Assembly: GCF_004193175.1 (NCBI RefSeq)
Contig: NZ_SAUH01000001.1
Coordinates: forward strand, 1,715,501-1,779,500
Direction of reading: 5' to 3'
Source of the DNA: Streptomyces sp. RFCAC02
GTDB taxonomy: Bacteria > Actinomycetota > Actinomycetes > Streptomycetales > Streptomycetaceae
Length of the DNA stretch: 64,000 nucleotides
Positions 45,001-54,128 of this stretch are shown here, piece after piece; the first letter of the stretch is position 1; each line of letters opens with the position of its first letter. The translations under genes were made by a program, and so were the position numbers. Below the pieces are notes generated by a model that saw nothing but the letters and a program-made list of their open reading frames with translations, had not been told where the DNA came from and ran no database searches.

Positions 45001-45281
45001 TTGACGCCGTTGCGGAGGACGTCGAGGAGGCCGTTGGTGGCGATGGCCTGGTCGAGGCGAGTCGCGAAGCCGCGCTGCGCCTCGTTCGGGTCGCTGCCGT
45101 AAACAGTGAGCAGCTCGTTCCACTCGTCGGGCTGGGTTGCCCCGATGAAGGTGAACAACTCGTTGGTGTCCAGACCGAGATCGGCCCGGTAGTCCTGCGG
45201 GCGAGCTTCACGCCAGCCACGCTCGACCATGGCGGCGACGATGGCATCACCGAAGGCGGACTCCGTGTGGATGGGACTCAT
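42078..45281 (-). CDS. hsdR: Type I restriction enzyme, R (restriction/translocase) subunit
   Basis: A 1,067-residue HsdR. The N-terminal PD-(D/E)xK nuclease domain shows LDLTLFLNGIPVATAELKNP (Asp and Glu-x-Lys). The SF2 helicase follows with Walker A ASAGSGKSNTIGW, DEAH-box VVDEAHSSQSGD, FTATPK and the C-terminal RecA domain (AEKYQTGFDQPLL). The C-terminus is helical and joins the M2S core. It translocates DNA and cuts unmethylated targets. It starts 2 bases after the hsdS stop, completing an hsdM-hsdS-hsdR operon. No frame defect is seen. Confidence 0.95.
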   Translation of the reverse strand: MSPIHTESAFGDAIVAAMVERGWREARPQDYRADLGLDTNELFTFIGATQPDEWNELLTVYGSDPNEAQRGFATRLDQAIATNGLLDVLRNGVKDRGVLLRVAYFKPNLVAHDSVLDGYRANRLTVVRELEYATKQADWGNRLDLTLFLNGIPVATAELKNPLTKQGVEQAKEQYRTDRDPTELIFTRRVVANFAVDPDLVFVATRLKGKNTRFLPFNTGSNGPGQPGGAGNPIPTTYGTYATSYLWEQVWQPDNWLDLLQRFVHLHKSKTPGGGTTKAMVFPRFHQWDAVKKLTAHAAAHGAGHDYLVMASAGSGKSNTIGWLAHRLSDLHTPTDPSELDAEAVAKGLKPGVPVFDKVIVITDRRNLDAQLRETVGSFEQTAGLVVKIDEKHGAKGEQLAKALSRDTGKIVTVTLHSFPALLDYLQRNPVEIQGSRFAIVVDEAHSSQSGDAATAVRSALRDLGLDSDSDDAGATTVKAEGEEATLDEQLKKRAEQRSRAANLSYFAFTATPKAKTLELFGTLQDIDGKATYRPFHTYSMRQAIEEGFILDPLRNYVTYNTYWKLVNQNPDEREVDPSKANSLLARYALTHDSTVAQHAQVIVEHFVAHSRGRLGGRAKSMVVTASRQSAVQMARAIKSYIKDRDYDTKFPDLGVLVAFSGSLTVDGEETTEPKENGGLSESALPKAFAYTRADDKAARAGGPGQREYRILVVAEKYQTGFDQPLLTTMYVNKSLTGISAVQTLSRLNRTAERKTQADLAVLDFVNDAEDIQESFRPYFEEANTLPSDPNLLYTAQSRVMQAAILSGQEMDEFAAAYFAAKEKAAGSQSKWEKLHAELYRLLAPAVARFTHLLESEDEDDQETAEGFRSDLNDYVRKYGFLAQIVPYQDAELERLHLYGRYLLNRLPRRADGGVDIGEVDLSHLRVEKTGEYDVSLTPEGPATMQGFGDGSGGGKEAEKSLLSELIEKFNERFGTEFTEQDVIRPFEEAKADPKVRAAAVVNDEENFGLVFDNVFADKMADHIDTITGMGRQYFGPDKGFKSSLDRSARKAAWRMIRREEGLDDDI

Positions 45282-45283
45282 GG

Positions 45284-46531
45284 CTACGCGGTGACTCCGT
45301 CCGTTACGTTGCGCCCGCTGGCGGTGGAAATGTCGAACTGGCCGGTTACAGCGGCGGTGATGAGGGCTTGGCGGCGTTCGGCGAGGAGCTGCTCCTGGCG
45401 ATCCAGTTTGCGATGCAGCAGGTCCAAAGCTCCGACCCTGACGTCAAGCAGGTGAACAATCTTGTCCTGCTCTGCGCGGGGAATAGAGGGGATTGGGATT
45501 TGCTTCATGGCACTCACATTGAAATGCGCTTGGATACTGCCGACAGAGTGCTCCGTAACCCGTGCACTGGCATAGCCAGAATTCAAGACATATTGCAAGT
45601 ACCTCGATGCGAGCTTCTTGCCGGGCCGCACAACGATGAGGTCGATGCAATTCGCCCCGTCCAACTCCGCTGGTACCACAGCTGCTGCACCTGCCTGGCC
45701 CGTGCGCACAACGACAACGTCGCCGGCATTGATTCGAGACTTGCGGTTCTCAGCATGCCCTTCAGCACTGATTTGCACGAGGTCGCTGGTACTGATGAAA
45801 CCAGGCTTGACGTTCAGGCCCCGTAGCGCGGGAGTCCCACCCGCTTCTACATACCACTTGGCTGGAGTGATGACGATTCCAACGGTGACATCGGCCACCA
45901 GATACTTCAGAGGTACCAAAGTATCAGTCGTCTGCGCACGCTCAAGGCCCAGCGTCGACTCAATGACCCGTTCCCTCTTGAGTGCCAGCAAACTCCGCAT
46001 CTGGCGGCGCTTCAACGCTAGCTGGTCGATACGGGCGGTCTCGGCGTCGAGGAAGTCGGCGATGCGGCGCTGTTGCTTCAGAGAGGGAAGCTCCACTGGG
46101 AGATCGCGCAGAAAGCTGTCAGGCACCCGCTGCTGCCCCGCTACGCCGTACATCTCAGCCTCACCGAGCTTGAGGAACCTGTGTGTGTTGACGACGTATA
46201 GGAGAAACCTGGGGTCGATGTGCGGCCCGGGCCGCACGACGTGCAGCTCGGTCGTGCCCGCACCCACCCCGCCGAGGAGTCGGCCGATCAGTACAGCGCG
46301 GCCTGCCTCGAATGTCGGCGTGATCTTCGGGACCAACACGTCGCCGTCTTGAAACCGCGTGTAGCCCGTAGCGACCGATGCTTTGGGACGGCGTCGTGTG
46401 ATGTCAAGGCGGTTGCCGGGCCAGACGGCTTCCATCGGAAGGAAAGTCAGCTCGTCCTCGTCGGCAAGACGATCGAACGCGAGGGTGAGCGGGTTGACCT
46501 GCGCCAAGTGGCGAAGCCGTACGGTCGTCAC
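45284..46531 (-). CDS. hsdS: Type I restriction enzyme, S (specificity) subunit
   Basis: A 415-residue HsdS with two target-recognition domains. The first ends with the conserved region LPVELPSLKQQRRIADFLDAE and the second with IPIPSIPRAEQDKIVHLLDV. Both are followed by parallel coiled-coil helices (RQMRSLLALKRERVIESTL and RQEQLLAERRQALITAAVTG). GTG 46531 overlaps the hsdM stop (GTGA). The target sequence cannot be deduced. The second recognition domain has lower GC content than its surroundings, as expected for horizontally swapped specificity modules. Confidence 0.93.
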   Translation of the reverse strand: MTTVRLRHLAQVNPLTLAFDRLADEDELTFLPMEAVWPGNRLDITRRRPKASVATGYTRFQDGDVLVPKITPTFEAGRAVLIGRLLGGVGAGTTELHVVRPGPHIDPRFLLYVVNTHRFLKLGEAEMYGVAGQQRVPDSFLRDLPVELPSLKQQRRIADFLDAETARIDQLALKRRQMRSLLALKRERVIESTLGLERAQTTDTLVPLKYLVADVTVGIVITPAKWYVEAGGTPALRGLNVKPGFISTSDLVQISAEGHAENRKSRINAGDVVVVRTGQAGAAAVVPAELDGANCIDLIVVRPGKKLASRYLQYVLNSGYASARVTEHSVGSIQAHFNVSAMKQIPIPSIPRAEQDKIVHLLDVRVGALDLLHRKLDRQEQLLAERRQALITAAVTGQFDISTASGRNVTDGVTA

Positions 46532-48537
46532 TCGGTCACCTCGCCCAACAGCGCCTGAATCTCCGCCTCCAGTGACTTCAACTCCGCGTCGATCTCCGCC
46601 AGCGGCCTCGGCGGCTTGTACACGTAGAAGTGCCGCGTGAACGGGATCTCGTAGCCGATCTTCGTCTTCGTGTGGTCGATCCACGCGTCCGGCACGTGCG
46701 GCAGCACCTCCCGCTTGAGGTACTCCTCGACGTCCTCCCCCAGCGGAACGTTCTCGTAGTCCCGCAGGTCCGTGTCCGGCTCCGGCGCGCCCTTGACCTT
46801 CTGAACCTCGCCCTCCGGGTCCCGTGCCCCAACCGCCTCCCGTACCGCCTTCGCGAACGGCGCTCCCGACGGCCACGTCAGCCCGGCCGCGACCACCGCG
46901 TCCTTGAGGGCGATGAACGCCTCGGATTTCGTCGGCCAAGACGAGCCGAGCAGCGTGCGGACCGCCGTGACGAACTCCTCGCTTCGTTCCAGCCTCGCCA
47001 CTGGCTTGGCCTCCGCCAGCGCCGTCAACGTCTCCTCCGTCACCTCGAAGCGAAGCTTCAACGGCCGCTCCACGGTGATGCGCTGGTAACCGAAGTCCTC
47101 GTTGGCGAAGACCTTGACCTTGCCGTGCAGCGGGTGGTCCGCGTCACCCGCAACCTGCAACGCCTCCGCGTACAGCCGGGTGATGTCGCCGATGTGATCG
47201 GGGCGGCCGTTCGTCCCGTCGCCCAGCTCCTTGCGCTTGTCGCCGAGCGACTTGCGCATCTTCACCCACTGGTCGCGCGCGTCCAGCAGGACGACCTTGC
47301 CCTTGTGGTCCTTGTCCTTGCGGTTCGTCAGAATCCAGAAGTACGTCGAGATGCCGGTGTTGTAGAAGAGCTGGTCGGGTAGGGCGACGATCGCCTCCAG
47401 CCAGTCGTTCTCCAGGATCCAGCGGCGGATGTTGGACTCGCCGGACTCGGCCGCGCCTGTGAACAGCGGGGAGCCGTTGAAGACGATGGCGATGCGGGAG
47501 CCGCCCCCGCCGTTCACGTCCACCGGCTTCATCTTCGAGATCATGTGCTGGAGGAAGAGCAGCGAACCGTCGTTGATACGCGGCAGGCCCGCGCCGAAGC
47601 GGCCGGCGTCGCCGAGCGACTTGTGCTCGTACTCGACCTCGTCCTTGACCTTCTTCCACTCCACGCCGAACGGCGGGTTGGCGAGGATATAGTCGAACTT
47701 GCGGCGGGCGTGGCCGTCGTCGGAGAAGGAGTTGCCGAAGCGGATGTTCTCCGGGTCCTGGCCCTTGATCATGAGGTCGGACCGGCAGATCGCCCAGGAC
47801 TCGGGGTTGAGTTCCTGCCCGTACACCTCGACGGTCGCGTCCGGGTTGAGGGCCTTGATGCGGTCGTCGGCGGCGCTGAGCATGCCGCCCGTGCCGCAGG
47901 CCGGATCCATGACCGTGCGCACGACACCCGGCACGGTGAGGGCGTCCGCGTCGGGTGCCACCAGCAGGTTGACCATCAGCTTGATGACCTCGCGCGGGGT
48001 GAAGTGCTCACCCGCGGTCTCGTTCGACTGCTCGGCGAAGCGGCGGATCAACTCCTCGAAGATGTAACCCATGTTGTGGTTGGGCACAACGTCGGGGTGC
48101 AGGTCGAGGTCGGTGAACCTGCCGATGACCTGGTAGAGCAGATTCGCGCCGTCGAGCTTCCTGACCTGCTGGTCGAACTCGTACTTGTCGAGGACCTCGC
48201 GGGCGTTGTCGGAGAAGGCGCCGACGTAGATCTGCAGGTTCTTCGCGGCGTTCTGCGGGTCGGCCGCGATCTTCCGCAGCGTGAGGTCGCTCATGTTGTA
48301 GAAGGAGTGGCCCGAAGCCCTGCGCAGGAAGTGGCCGGTGTCGATGTCCTGGCCCGCGAACCTGGCGACGGTCTCGACGACCTTCTCGCGCGTCGGCTCC
48401 AGGACGCATTCCAGGCGGCGCAGCACCGTGAACGGCAGGATGACCTTGCCGTAGTCGGACTGCTTGTAGTCGCCGCGCAGGAGATCGGCGACGGACCAGG
48501 CGTGGTTCGCCAACTCCGTGTGCTTACTGCTGTTCAA
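46528..48537 (-). CDS. hsdM: Type I restriction enzyme, M (N6-adenine methyltransferase) subunit
   Basis: A 669-residue HsdM. The N-terminal helical domain (ANHAWSVADLLRGDYKQSDY, VILPFTVLRRLECVL) precedes the methyltransferase core with FTPREVIKLM, motif I MDPACGTGGML, and motif IV ILANPPFG (NPPF, N6-adenine type). TTG 48537 is the start that gives the normal family N-terminus NSSKHTEL; the frame upstream has no family similarity. It modifies DNA together with HsdS. It is first in the minus-strand operon and lies 89 bases downstream of the second methylase gene. Confidence 0.93.
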   Translation of the reverse strand: MNSSKHTELANHAWSVADLLRGDYKQSDYGKVILPFTVLRRLECVLEPTREKVVETVARFAGQDIDTGHFLRRASGHSFYNMSDLTLRKIAADPQNAAKNLQIYVGAFSDNAREVLDKYEFDQQVRKLDGANLLYQVIGRFTDLDLHPDVVPNHNMGYIFEELIRRFAEQSNETAGEHFTPREVIKLMVNLLVAPDADALTVPGVVRTVMDPACGTGGMLSAADDRIKALNPDATVEVYGQELNPESWAICRSDLMIKGQDPENIRFGNSFSDDGHARRKFDYILANPPFGVEWKKVKDEVEYEHKSLGDAGRFGAGLPRINDGSLLFLQHMISKMKPVDVNGGGGSRIAIVFNGSPLFTGAAESGESNIRRWILENDWLEAIVALPDQLFYNTGISTYFWILTNRKDKDHKGKVVLLDARDQWVKMRKSLGDKRKELGDGTNGRPDHIGDITRLYAEALQVAGDADHPLHGKVKVFANEDFGYQRITVERPLKLRFEVTEETLTALAEAKPVARLERSEEFVTAVRTLLGSSWPTKSEAFIALKDAVVAAGLTWPSGAPFAKAVREAVGARDPEGEVQKVKGAPEPDTDLRDYENVPLGEDVEEYLKREVLPHVPDAWIDHTKTKIGYEIPFTRHFYVYKPPRPLAEIDAELKSLEAEIQALLGEVTE

Positions 48538-48626
48538 GAGGTCCCGGCTTCCTTCCGAAGAGCACCGCCCGAATGCGGGACGGCTGGGATCCAGTGTGGT
48601 CGTTGCGGTGGGACGCGTGGGGCGTT

Positions 48627-50870
48627 TCAGACGGAACGACTGCCCGGGGCGCCCGACGTATCCAGGGGGTCCGGTGGCAGGAGTACGCCGGCGGTCAGGC
48701 CGGTGGTGAGGGTGGCCGCGGTGTCGGCGGCGAGGTCGGCGGTCCGGCGGACGGTCGCGCGCAGCTCGTGCACGCGGCGGAAGGCCTCCCCGTAGTGCCG
48801 CTGTTCCTCCAGGGGCAGCAGTGGTACGCGCAGGCGGCCCGGAGTGACGTGCACGTGGCTGCTGCCGGTCGACGCGGAAGCGATGTTGTCCTCGGCGCCG
48901 AGGAACCCGGCCAGGAACCACGGGTCGAGGCGGGCGGGGTCGGGGCGCAGGAGGTGGATGTGCTGACCCAGGAGGGCTCCGGCGTCCCGGTCGTCCGCCA
49001 CCCGGGTCATCGCGGCTGCGTCGCCGCCGCCCGCGACGGCGCGTACGAGGACGTCCCCGGTGGCTACGGTTCGCGCGGCATCCGCTTGCATGTCGTCAGC
49101 AGTGCCGGACGGCGGATCTCCCGCCGCAATGTCGCGGGCGGCGAGCACCGGCCGCTCCACGGCGGCGGCACCGGAACCCTTGGAGCCTCGCGTGCCGGGC
49201 GTCGCCGCCCGCAGGACGGTCAGGGCTCCGCCACGTGCCAGGTCGGAGACGGTCGCCGTACGCCACTCGCGGGCGGAGGCCCCGGACGGCTGCCACCCGG
49301 CGGAGGCGGAGGAGGCCGCCAGCGCGGCGACCTGTTCGGCCAGTTGCTCATGCAGGTCGTCAACGCGGCAGGACAGGGCGGCCGGGTCGATATCGGCCGC
49401 GACCGCCCGGACATGGCGGGCCGGGGTGACGTCGACGACATCGTCGAGAAGGTCGACAATCGGTACCGCGCGGGCGACACCGGGCTCGTCGACGTAGGTG
49501 TCGGGTGCGGTGGTGAACGCGGTCCACTGGCCGAGGATCCGGTCGGTCAGCTCCGCCCAGTCGAAGGAGGCGGCGGCGGAAGCGGACGAGCCGGAACGGC
49601 GGGTCCGTGAGCCGCCACGGGTGCCGGCGTCGGCCGTGGCTGTGTCAGTGGCGGACGCCGTGCCCGGGGCGCTGTCCCGCTGCTCGCCCTCCCCATCGAT
49701 GAACAGCACCGTCGTACGGTCCGTACCGCCTGGTTCGGGGCGTTGGAACATCCAGATCTGCAAGCCGATGTGGAGCGGATACGCGGCACGCGCAGGAAGG
49801 GACACGACGGCGCGCAGTGCCCCGCCGCGGATGAGTTCCGCGCGGACGCGTCGGCCGGAGGCGCGGAAGGCGAGTGCGGGCGGCAGCAGCATGATCGCGT
49901 GGCCGCCGGGTTCCAGGTGCGCGAGGGCGTGCTGCACCCAGGCCAGTTCCGACTCGAAGCGCGGCGGAAGTCCGTACGCCCACCTCGGGTCGTAGGCCAG
50001 CTCGTCGTGGCCCCAGTCCCGGTCGGCGAACGGCGGGTTGCACAGGACGGCGTCCACGGTGACGTCAGGGAAGGCGTCATCGCGCAGGCTGTCGCCGACG
50101 CGGATCGCCGTCTCGGCCTCGGGTGCGGCGAGCAGCAGCCGGACCGCGGTGCGCCGGCCCTGGACGGGGAGCGAGTCCTGCCCGAACAGCTCCCGCGCGC
50201 CCTGCTGGGCGGCGACAGCCAGGAGCATGCCGCTGCCGCAGGCGGGATCGAGGACACGGGACACGCCGGTGGGCAGGAGCCGTGCCATGAGCAGGGCCAG
50301 GCCCTCCGGGGTCTGGTAGACGCCGCTGGCGGCACCCTCGTCCAGTTCCCGTTCGGCGAGGACGTCGACGGCGGCCTGTGGCCCCGCCTCACGGACACAA
50401 CCGAGCAGCGCGCGGACCACGTCCGCGTCGCCCGGACCGTAGTGGACCGGCTCGGCCCCGGGCACGGCGGCCGGAGACTCGCCCGCAATCTTCTCCGCTC
50501 GGGCGGTCAACTGGTCGTCGGACATCGCGGCGAGTTCGGCCAGTTCCTCCGGCGTGCGGCGGGACGCGGCAGCCACCAGCGGGAACTGACGCGCGGCCAC
50601 TCCCGAGCCGGGACCCAGCAGCCGGAGCGCTGTACGCAATTCCTCGGTCGGCGAGGCGATGGAGGTGTGCCCGCGTCCCCGCAGCCATGCCTGGACGGCC
50701 GGCAGGTCGTAGAGCGGACTGGATTCCGTGCCTGCGCTGGGAGCCGGGAAGTCGTCGTGGCGGCGGCGCCAGTTGCTGACGGTGGCGCGCGTGACCCCCG
50801 CGATACGGGAGATCTCGGCGGCCGTCACGTGCGCGGAGGGCGCCGGTCGGGCGGGGGGCTGCTGGGGCAT
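48627..50870 (-). CDS. N6-adenine DNA methylase with N-terminal helix-turn-helix
   Basis: A 747-residue protein. Residues 10-75 form a MerR/excisionase-like HTH (VTAAEISRIAGVTRATVSNWRRR). The methylase core has TPEGLALLMARLL, motif I LDPACGSGMLLA and motif IV VLCNPPFAD. The last 250 residues resemble an HsdS-like target-recognition domain (LARGGALTVLRAATPG, VPLLPLEEQRHYGEAFRRV with following helix), so it may be a self-contained methylase. It is divergent from a Rad50-like ATPase with an inverted repeat between them that the HTH might bind. Confidence 0.88.
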   Translation of the reverse strand: MPQQPPARPAPSAHVTAAEISRIAGVTRATVSNWRRRHDDFPAPSAGTESSPLYDLPAVQAWLRGRGHTSIASPTEELRTALRLLGPGSGVAARQFPLVAAASRRTPEELAELAAMSDDQLTARAEKIAGESPAAVPGAEPVHYGPGDADVVRALLGCVREAGPQAAVDVLAERELDEGAASGVYQTPEGLALLMARLLPTGVSRVLDPACGSGMLLAVAAQQGARELFGQDSLPVQGRRTAVRLLLAAPEAETAIRVGDSLRDDAFPDVTVDAVLCNPPFADRDWGHDELAYDPRWAYGLPPRFESELAWVQHALAHLEPGGHAIMLLPPALAFRASGRRVRAELIRGGALRAVVSLPARAAYPLHIGLQIWMFQRPEPGGTDRTTVLFIDGEGEQRDSAPGTASATDTATADAGTRGGSRTRRSGSSASAAASFDWAELTDRILGQWTAFTTAPDTYVDEPGVARAVPIVDLLDDVVDVTPARHVRAVAADIDPAALSCRVDDLHEQLAEQVAALAASSASAGWQPSGASAREWRTATVSDLARGGALTVLRAATPGTRGSKGSGAAAVERPVLAARDIAAGDPPSGTADDMQADAARTVATGDVLVRAVAGGGDAAAMTRVADDRDAGALLGQHIHLLRPDPARLDPWFLAGFLGAEDNIASASTGSSHVHVTPGRLRVPLLPLEEQRHYGEAFRRVHELRATVRRTADLAADTAATLTTGLTAGVLLPPDPLDTSGAPGSRSV

Positions 50871-50930
50871 GGCGTGGGGCTCCGCACCTCTCGGGCCAGT
50901 TGGACGGGGACAGCTAACACATTACAACGG

Positions 50931-50958
50931 TCGTCAAGCTCACCTGCTCGTTTGACGA
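50931..50958. promoter_or_regulatory. Inverted repeat in the divergent methylase/ATPase promoter
   Basis: TCGTCAA at 50931-50937 and TTGACGA at 50952-50958 form a perfect inverted repeat with a 14-base spacer, in the AT-richer part of the 334-base intergenic region. It is a candidate operator for the HTH of the methylase. The rest of 50871-51204 shows no supported gene; a long in-frame extension of the ATPase lacks coding character. Confidence 0.5.
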
Positions 50959-51204
50959 TGCTTTCAGTGTCATGCTTATCTAGTCATGGTTCCAAGCGGA
51001 AGCGTGACGCTGACTCGCGACCGTGCTGTGGAGCGCCCTGTCGCCGTACCGCGTCACGCACCGAAGTCGCCACCCGCCGCACATGCCCCCTCCACGCCGC
51101 CCCACCACCACCCCGACGCGAACGCCGGGACACCATCCGCACCGACCGCGTGCCGGTGTCCGCCCCATCCTCCGCATCAGCATCCGGCCTCCAGGAGACA
51201 GGAC

Positions 51205-53664
51205 ATGACAGTGACGGAACAGCCCCAGCGGAATGCGGACGACCCCGTCGACCCCACTCGGCCGGATTCCGCCGACCAGCCCGCGCACCTGGCCGATCTG
51301 GTGCGGACCCGTCTGGGCGAGGCAGCACTCACCGAGTCCGTGAAGGCGCTTCTGAAGGAGGCGCTGGGCGAGAGTGAGACCCGTGGGATCTCTCCGGTCG
51401 GGCGCGTCTACCTCGACTCCCTCACCATCAACGGCTTCCGTGGCATCGGCCCCCGCGCCCGGCTGAATCTCAGCCCCCGTCCCGGTGTGAACCTCGTCGT
51501 GGGCCGCAACGGTTCCGGCAAGTCCAGCCTCGCCGACGCCATCGAGGTCGGCTTCACCGGCACCCGGGCCCACCGGCCGGGCCAGAACGCCACGCGTGGT
51601 GGCCACTGGGCCAACCTCCACAACGCCGAAAACCCCAGGATCGAACTCAAGCTCGCGATCGAGGGCGACACCGGCAACAGCACCCTCACCCGCACCTGGA
51701 CGAGCGAGGAGTTCGGCAGCTCCGAGGCCGCCATCAAGCGCCCGGGCCACGGAGCCGTCCCCCTGGCCGAGGCCGGCTGGGACACCGCCATCGCCGACCA
51801 CCGGCCGTTCCTCTCGTACACCGACCTCGACCTCATGCTCAACGGCAAGCCGTCCGAGCGGTACGACGCGATCGCCACCATCCTCGGCATGGACCTGCTC
51901 TCCACCGCGGCCAACGGGCTGAGCGCGCGGGAGAAGGCCCTCGCCACCACCGCGAAGGAGACGAGGGATGCCCTGCCCGTCCTGAAGGACGCCCTCTACA
52001 CGCTGGAGGACGACGACCGCGCCGTACAGGCCCTGCTCGCCGTGGACGCCTCGGGCGCCCCGGACCTGGACACCATCGACGCGCTCGTCGCCGGTCTCCC
52101 CCCGGCCGACGACAGCCGGCTCGCCGAACTGCAGATCGAGGCCGGGGCACACGGGCCCGACCTGGCAGAGGTCGGGGAGGCCGTCCAGCGGCTGCGGATC
52201 GCCCTCGCCGACGTGGGGAACCTCCACGGCACCGACGCCGAGAACGCCCGGCTGCGCGCCGACCTGCTGGAGAAGGCCCTCGCCCACGCCGAACGGCACC
52301 CCGACGACGACGCCTGTCCGGCGTGCGGAACGGAACGGGTCCTCGGACGGAAGTGGCGCGACCGTACCGCCCGGCAGGTGGCGGAGCTGCGCCGTGAGGC
52401 GAAGACCGCCGAGGACGCGCACGCCGCCGTCGGGGCGAGTAAGCGGAACCTCCAGAACCTCATCGAGAACCCGAAGCGGATCCCCGCCGCCCTGACCGGC
52501 CCGTGGAAGGCGTGGACCGACTGCCGGCAGATCACCGACCCCGCCGAGCTCGCCCGGAGCGCCGAAGAGGCCGCCACGGTCCTCGCCGACGCCTGCGACA
52601 CCGTCAGGAGGCACGCGGCCCGTGAACTGGAGGAGCGTGACGAGCGGTGGCGCGCGCTCGTCGTCCGGCTCGCCGCCTGGGCGGACAAGGCACGCAAGAC
52701 CGAGCGGGACAAGCCTTTGCTGCGCGACCTCCGGAAGGCGGTGAAGTGGCTCAAGGACCTCTCCACCGAGCTGCGGGAGCAGCGCATGGAGAGCTTCACC
52801 GACGCCACGCAGGGCATCTGGGAGCGCCTGCGGCAGGAGAGCAACGTCGACCTCACGGCCGTGAGCCTGAAGGGAAGCGAGAAGGCGAACGTCCGCAAGC
52901 TCGTCATGGCGGCCTCCGTCGACGGCCAGGACGCCCCGGCGCTCGACGTCATGAGCCAGGGGGAGCTGCACTCCCTCGCGCTCTCCCTCTTCCTGCCGAG
53001 GGCCACGACCGCGGACAGCCCGTTCGGCTTCCTTGTCATCGACGACCCCGTGCAGTCCATGGACCCGACCAAGGTGCACGGACTCGCCCAGGTGCTGCAC
53101 GAGATCGGCAGGCACCGGCAGGTCGTCGTCTTCACCCACGACCCCCGTCTGCAGAAGGCGTTCACCGACCAGGAGCTGCCGGTCACGGTCTTCCAGGTCA
53201 CTCGTGGCGAGAAGTCCCGGGTGCGGATCGACCGCGTCCACGACCCGATCGCACAGGCCATCGGTGACGCCCGGGCCTTCGCCGCCACCCGGGGCCTTCC
53301 CTCCGAGATGTACAGCCACGTGCTGCCCGGTCTGTGCCGCATGGCCCTGGAGAACGCCTTCCTGGAAGCCGCATGGATCCGCCACCACCGCACCGGCGGA
53401 TCGGAACACGACCTCCAGGCCGCCATCGACAGCGCGGGGAGGTTCCAGGAGCTCGCGGCCCTCGCCCTCTTCGGCGACGTGAAGCGTGGCAATGACGTCA
53501 AGGAGGAGGTGCGCCGCCGCTACGGGGACCAGGCGTGGCCGCTGATCCGGACGTGCCAGAAGGGTGCCCACCCCGACGGCGCCTCGATCCCCAGCCCCCA
53601 CCGCTTCGTCACGGACATCGAGAACCTGGCGCAGCACATCCGCAAGCCGGAGGTGACCGCGTGA
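51205..53664 (+). CDS. Rad50/SMC-like AAA ATPase with CxxC zinc-hook motif
   Basis: An 819-residue ATPase. Walker A is VVGRNGSGKSSLADAIE (about residues 97-113) after a typical SMC N-terminal strand (LTINGFRGIGPRARLNL). A helical arm with CPACGTERVLGRKW near residue 372 gives a Rad50-style CxxC hook. The second arm leads to the ABC signature-like MSQGELHSLALSLFLP and Walker B FLVIDDPVQSMD with HDPRL. AGGAG precedes ATG 51205. It should act as a DNA- or RNA-end sensing dimer. The small downstream gene is translationally coupled to it. Confidence 0.88.
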   Translation: MTVTEQPQRNADDPVDPTRPDSADQPAHLADLVRTRLGEAALTESVKALLKEALGESETRGISPVGRVYLDSLTINGFRGIGPRARLNLSPRPGVNLVVGRNGSGKSSLADAIEVGFTGTRAHRPGQNATRGGHWANLHNAENPRIELKLAIEGDTGNSTLTRTWTSEEFGSSEAAIKRPGHGAVPLAEAGWDTAIADHRPFLSYTDLDLMLNGKPSERYDAIATILGMDLLSTAANGLSAREKALATTAKETRDALPVLKDALYTLEDDDRAVQALLAVDASGAPDLDTIDALVAGLPPADDSRLAELQIEAGAHGPDLAEVGEAVQRLRIALADVGNLHGTDAENARLRADLLEKALAHAERHPDDDACPACGTERVLGRKWRDRTARQVAELRREAKTAEDAHAAVGASKRNLQNLIENPKRIPAALTGPWKAWTDCRQITDPAELARSAEEAATVLADACDTVRRHAARELEERDERWRALVVRLAAWADKARKTERDKPLLRDLRKAVKWLKDLSTELREQRMESFTDATQGIWERLRQESNVDLTAVSLKGSEKANVRKLVMAASVDGQDAPALDVMSQGELHSLALSLFLPRATTADSPFGFLVIDDPVQSMDPTKVHGLAQVLHEIGRHRQVVVFTHDPRLQKAFTDQELPVTVFQVTRGEKSRVRIDRVHDPIAQAIGDARAFAATRGLPSEMYSHVLPGLCRMALENAFLEAAWIRHHRTGGSEHDLQAAIDSAGRFQELAALALFGDVKRGNDVKEEVRRRYGDQAWPLIRTCQKGAHPDGASIPSPHRFVTDIENLAQHIRKPEVTA

Positions 53665-54035
53665 CCGCCCCTTCCCCTGCTTCCGTCGAAGGTCTGCTGC
53701 TCACGGCCGACCGCCTCTTCAGCGGCGAACTCGCCCACGCCACCACCGCCGGCAGGCACCGCGGCGCCTGCCTCGCACTGCGGACCGCACTGGAACTCTG
53801 CGTCGACCGGGCAGTGGAGACCGCGATGCCCAGCCTGCCCCGCACCACGGGACGCGCCAAGCTGCTCCTCCTGCACTCCGTCGCACCCGCGGAGACGGCG
53901 CGACGCGCGAAGGCCCTCTGGTCCCAGCTCAGCCTGGGTTGCCATTACCACCTGTACGAGCTCGGGCCCACGTACGACCAGGTGCGGGCCTGGCGGGTCG
54001 AGGCCCACGGCCTCGTCCGAGAACTGGTCCTGTGA
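53661..54035 (+). CDS. Small helical protein coupled to the Rad50-like ATPase
   Basis: A 124-residue all-helical protein starting with GTG that overlaps the ATPase stop (GTGA). It shows RHRGACLALRTALELCVDRAVE and RVEAHGLVREL but no motif that I recognise; the fold could be HEPN-like, though the diagnostic R-x4-6-H is not clear. Strict coupling suggests a subunit or regulator of the ATPase, comparable in position to the small subunit of SMC-based defence systems. Confidence 0.7.
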   Translation: MTAPSPASVEGLLLTADRLFSGELAHATTAGRHRGACLALRTALELCVDRAVETAMPSLPRTTGRAKLLLLHSVAPAETARRAKALWSQLSLGCHYHLYELGPTYDQVRAWRVEAHGLVRELVL

Positions 54036-54128
54036 CTGTTCGCCATCGTCCGGGTTCTGATAGTTGTTTCAGCGGGGTACGGGCGCATGCCCGTGGCGGT
54101 GTTCCCCGGCACCGCAGGGAGGACGCAC

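Noticed and set aside
43452..45455. A 667-codon open frame antisense to hsdR
   Set aside because: Composition is Val/Gly/Arg/Glu-rich shadow sequence; the hsdR frame on the other strand has all motifs.
50980..53637. An 885-codon open frame antisense to the Rad50-like ATPase
   Set aside because: No recognisable domain; the opposite strand carries Walker A, zinc hook and Walker B.
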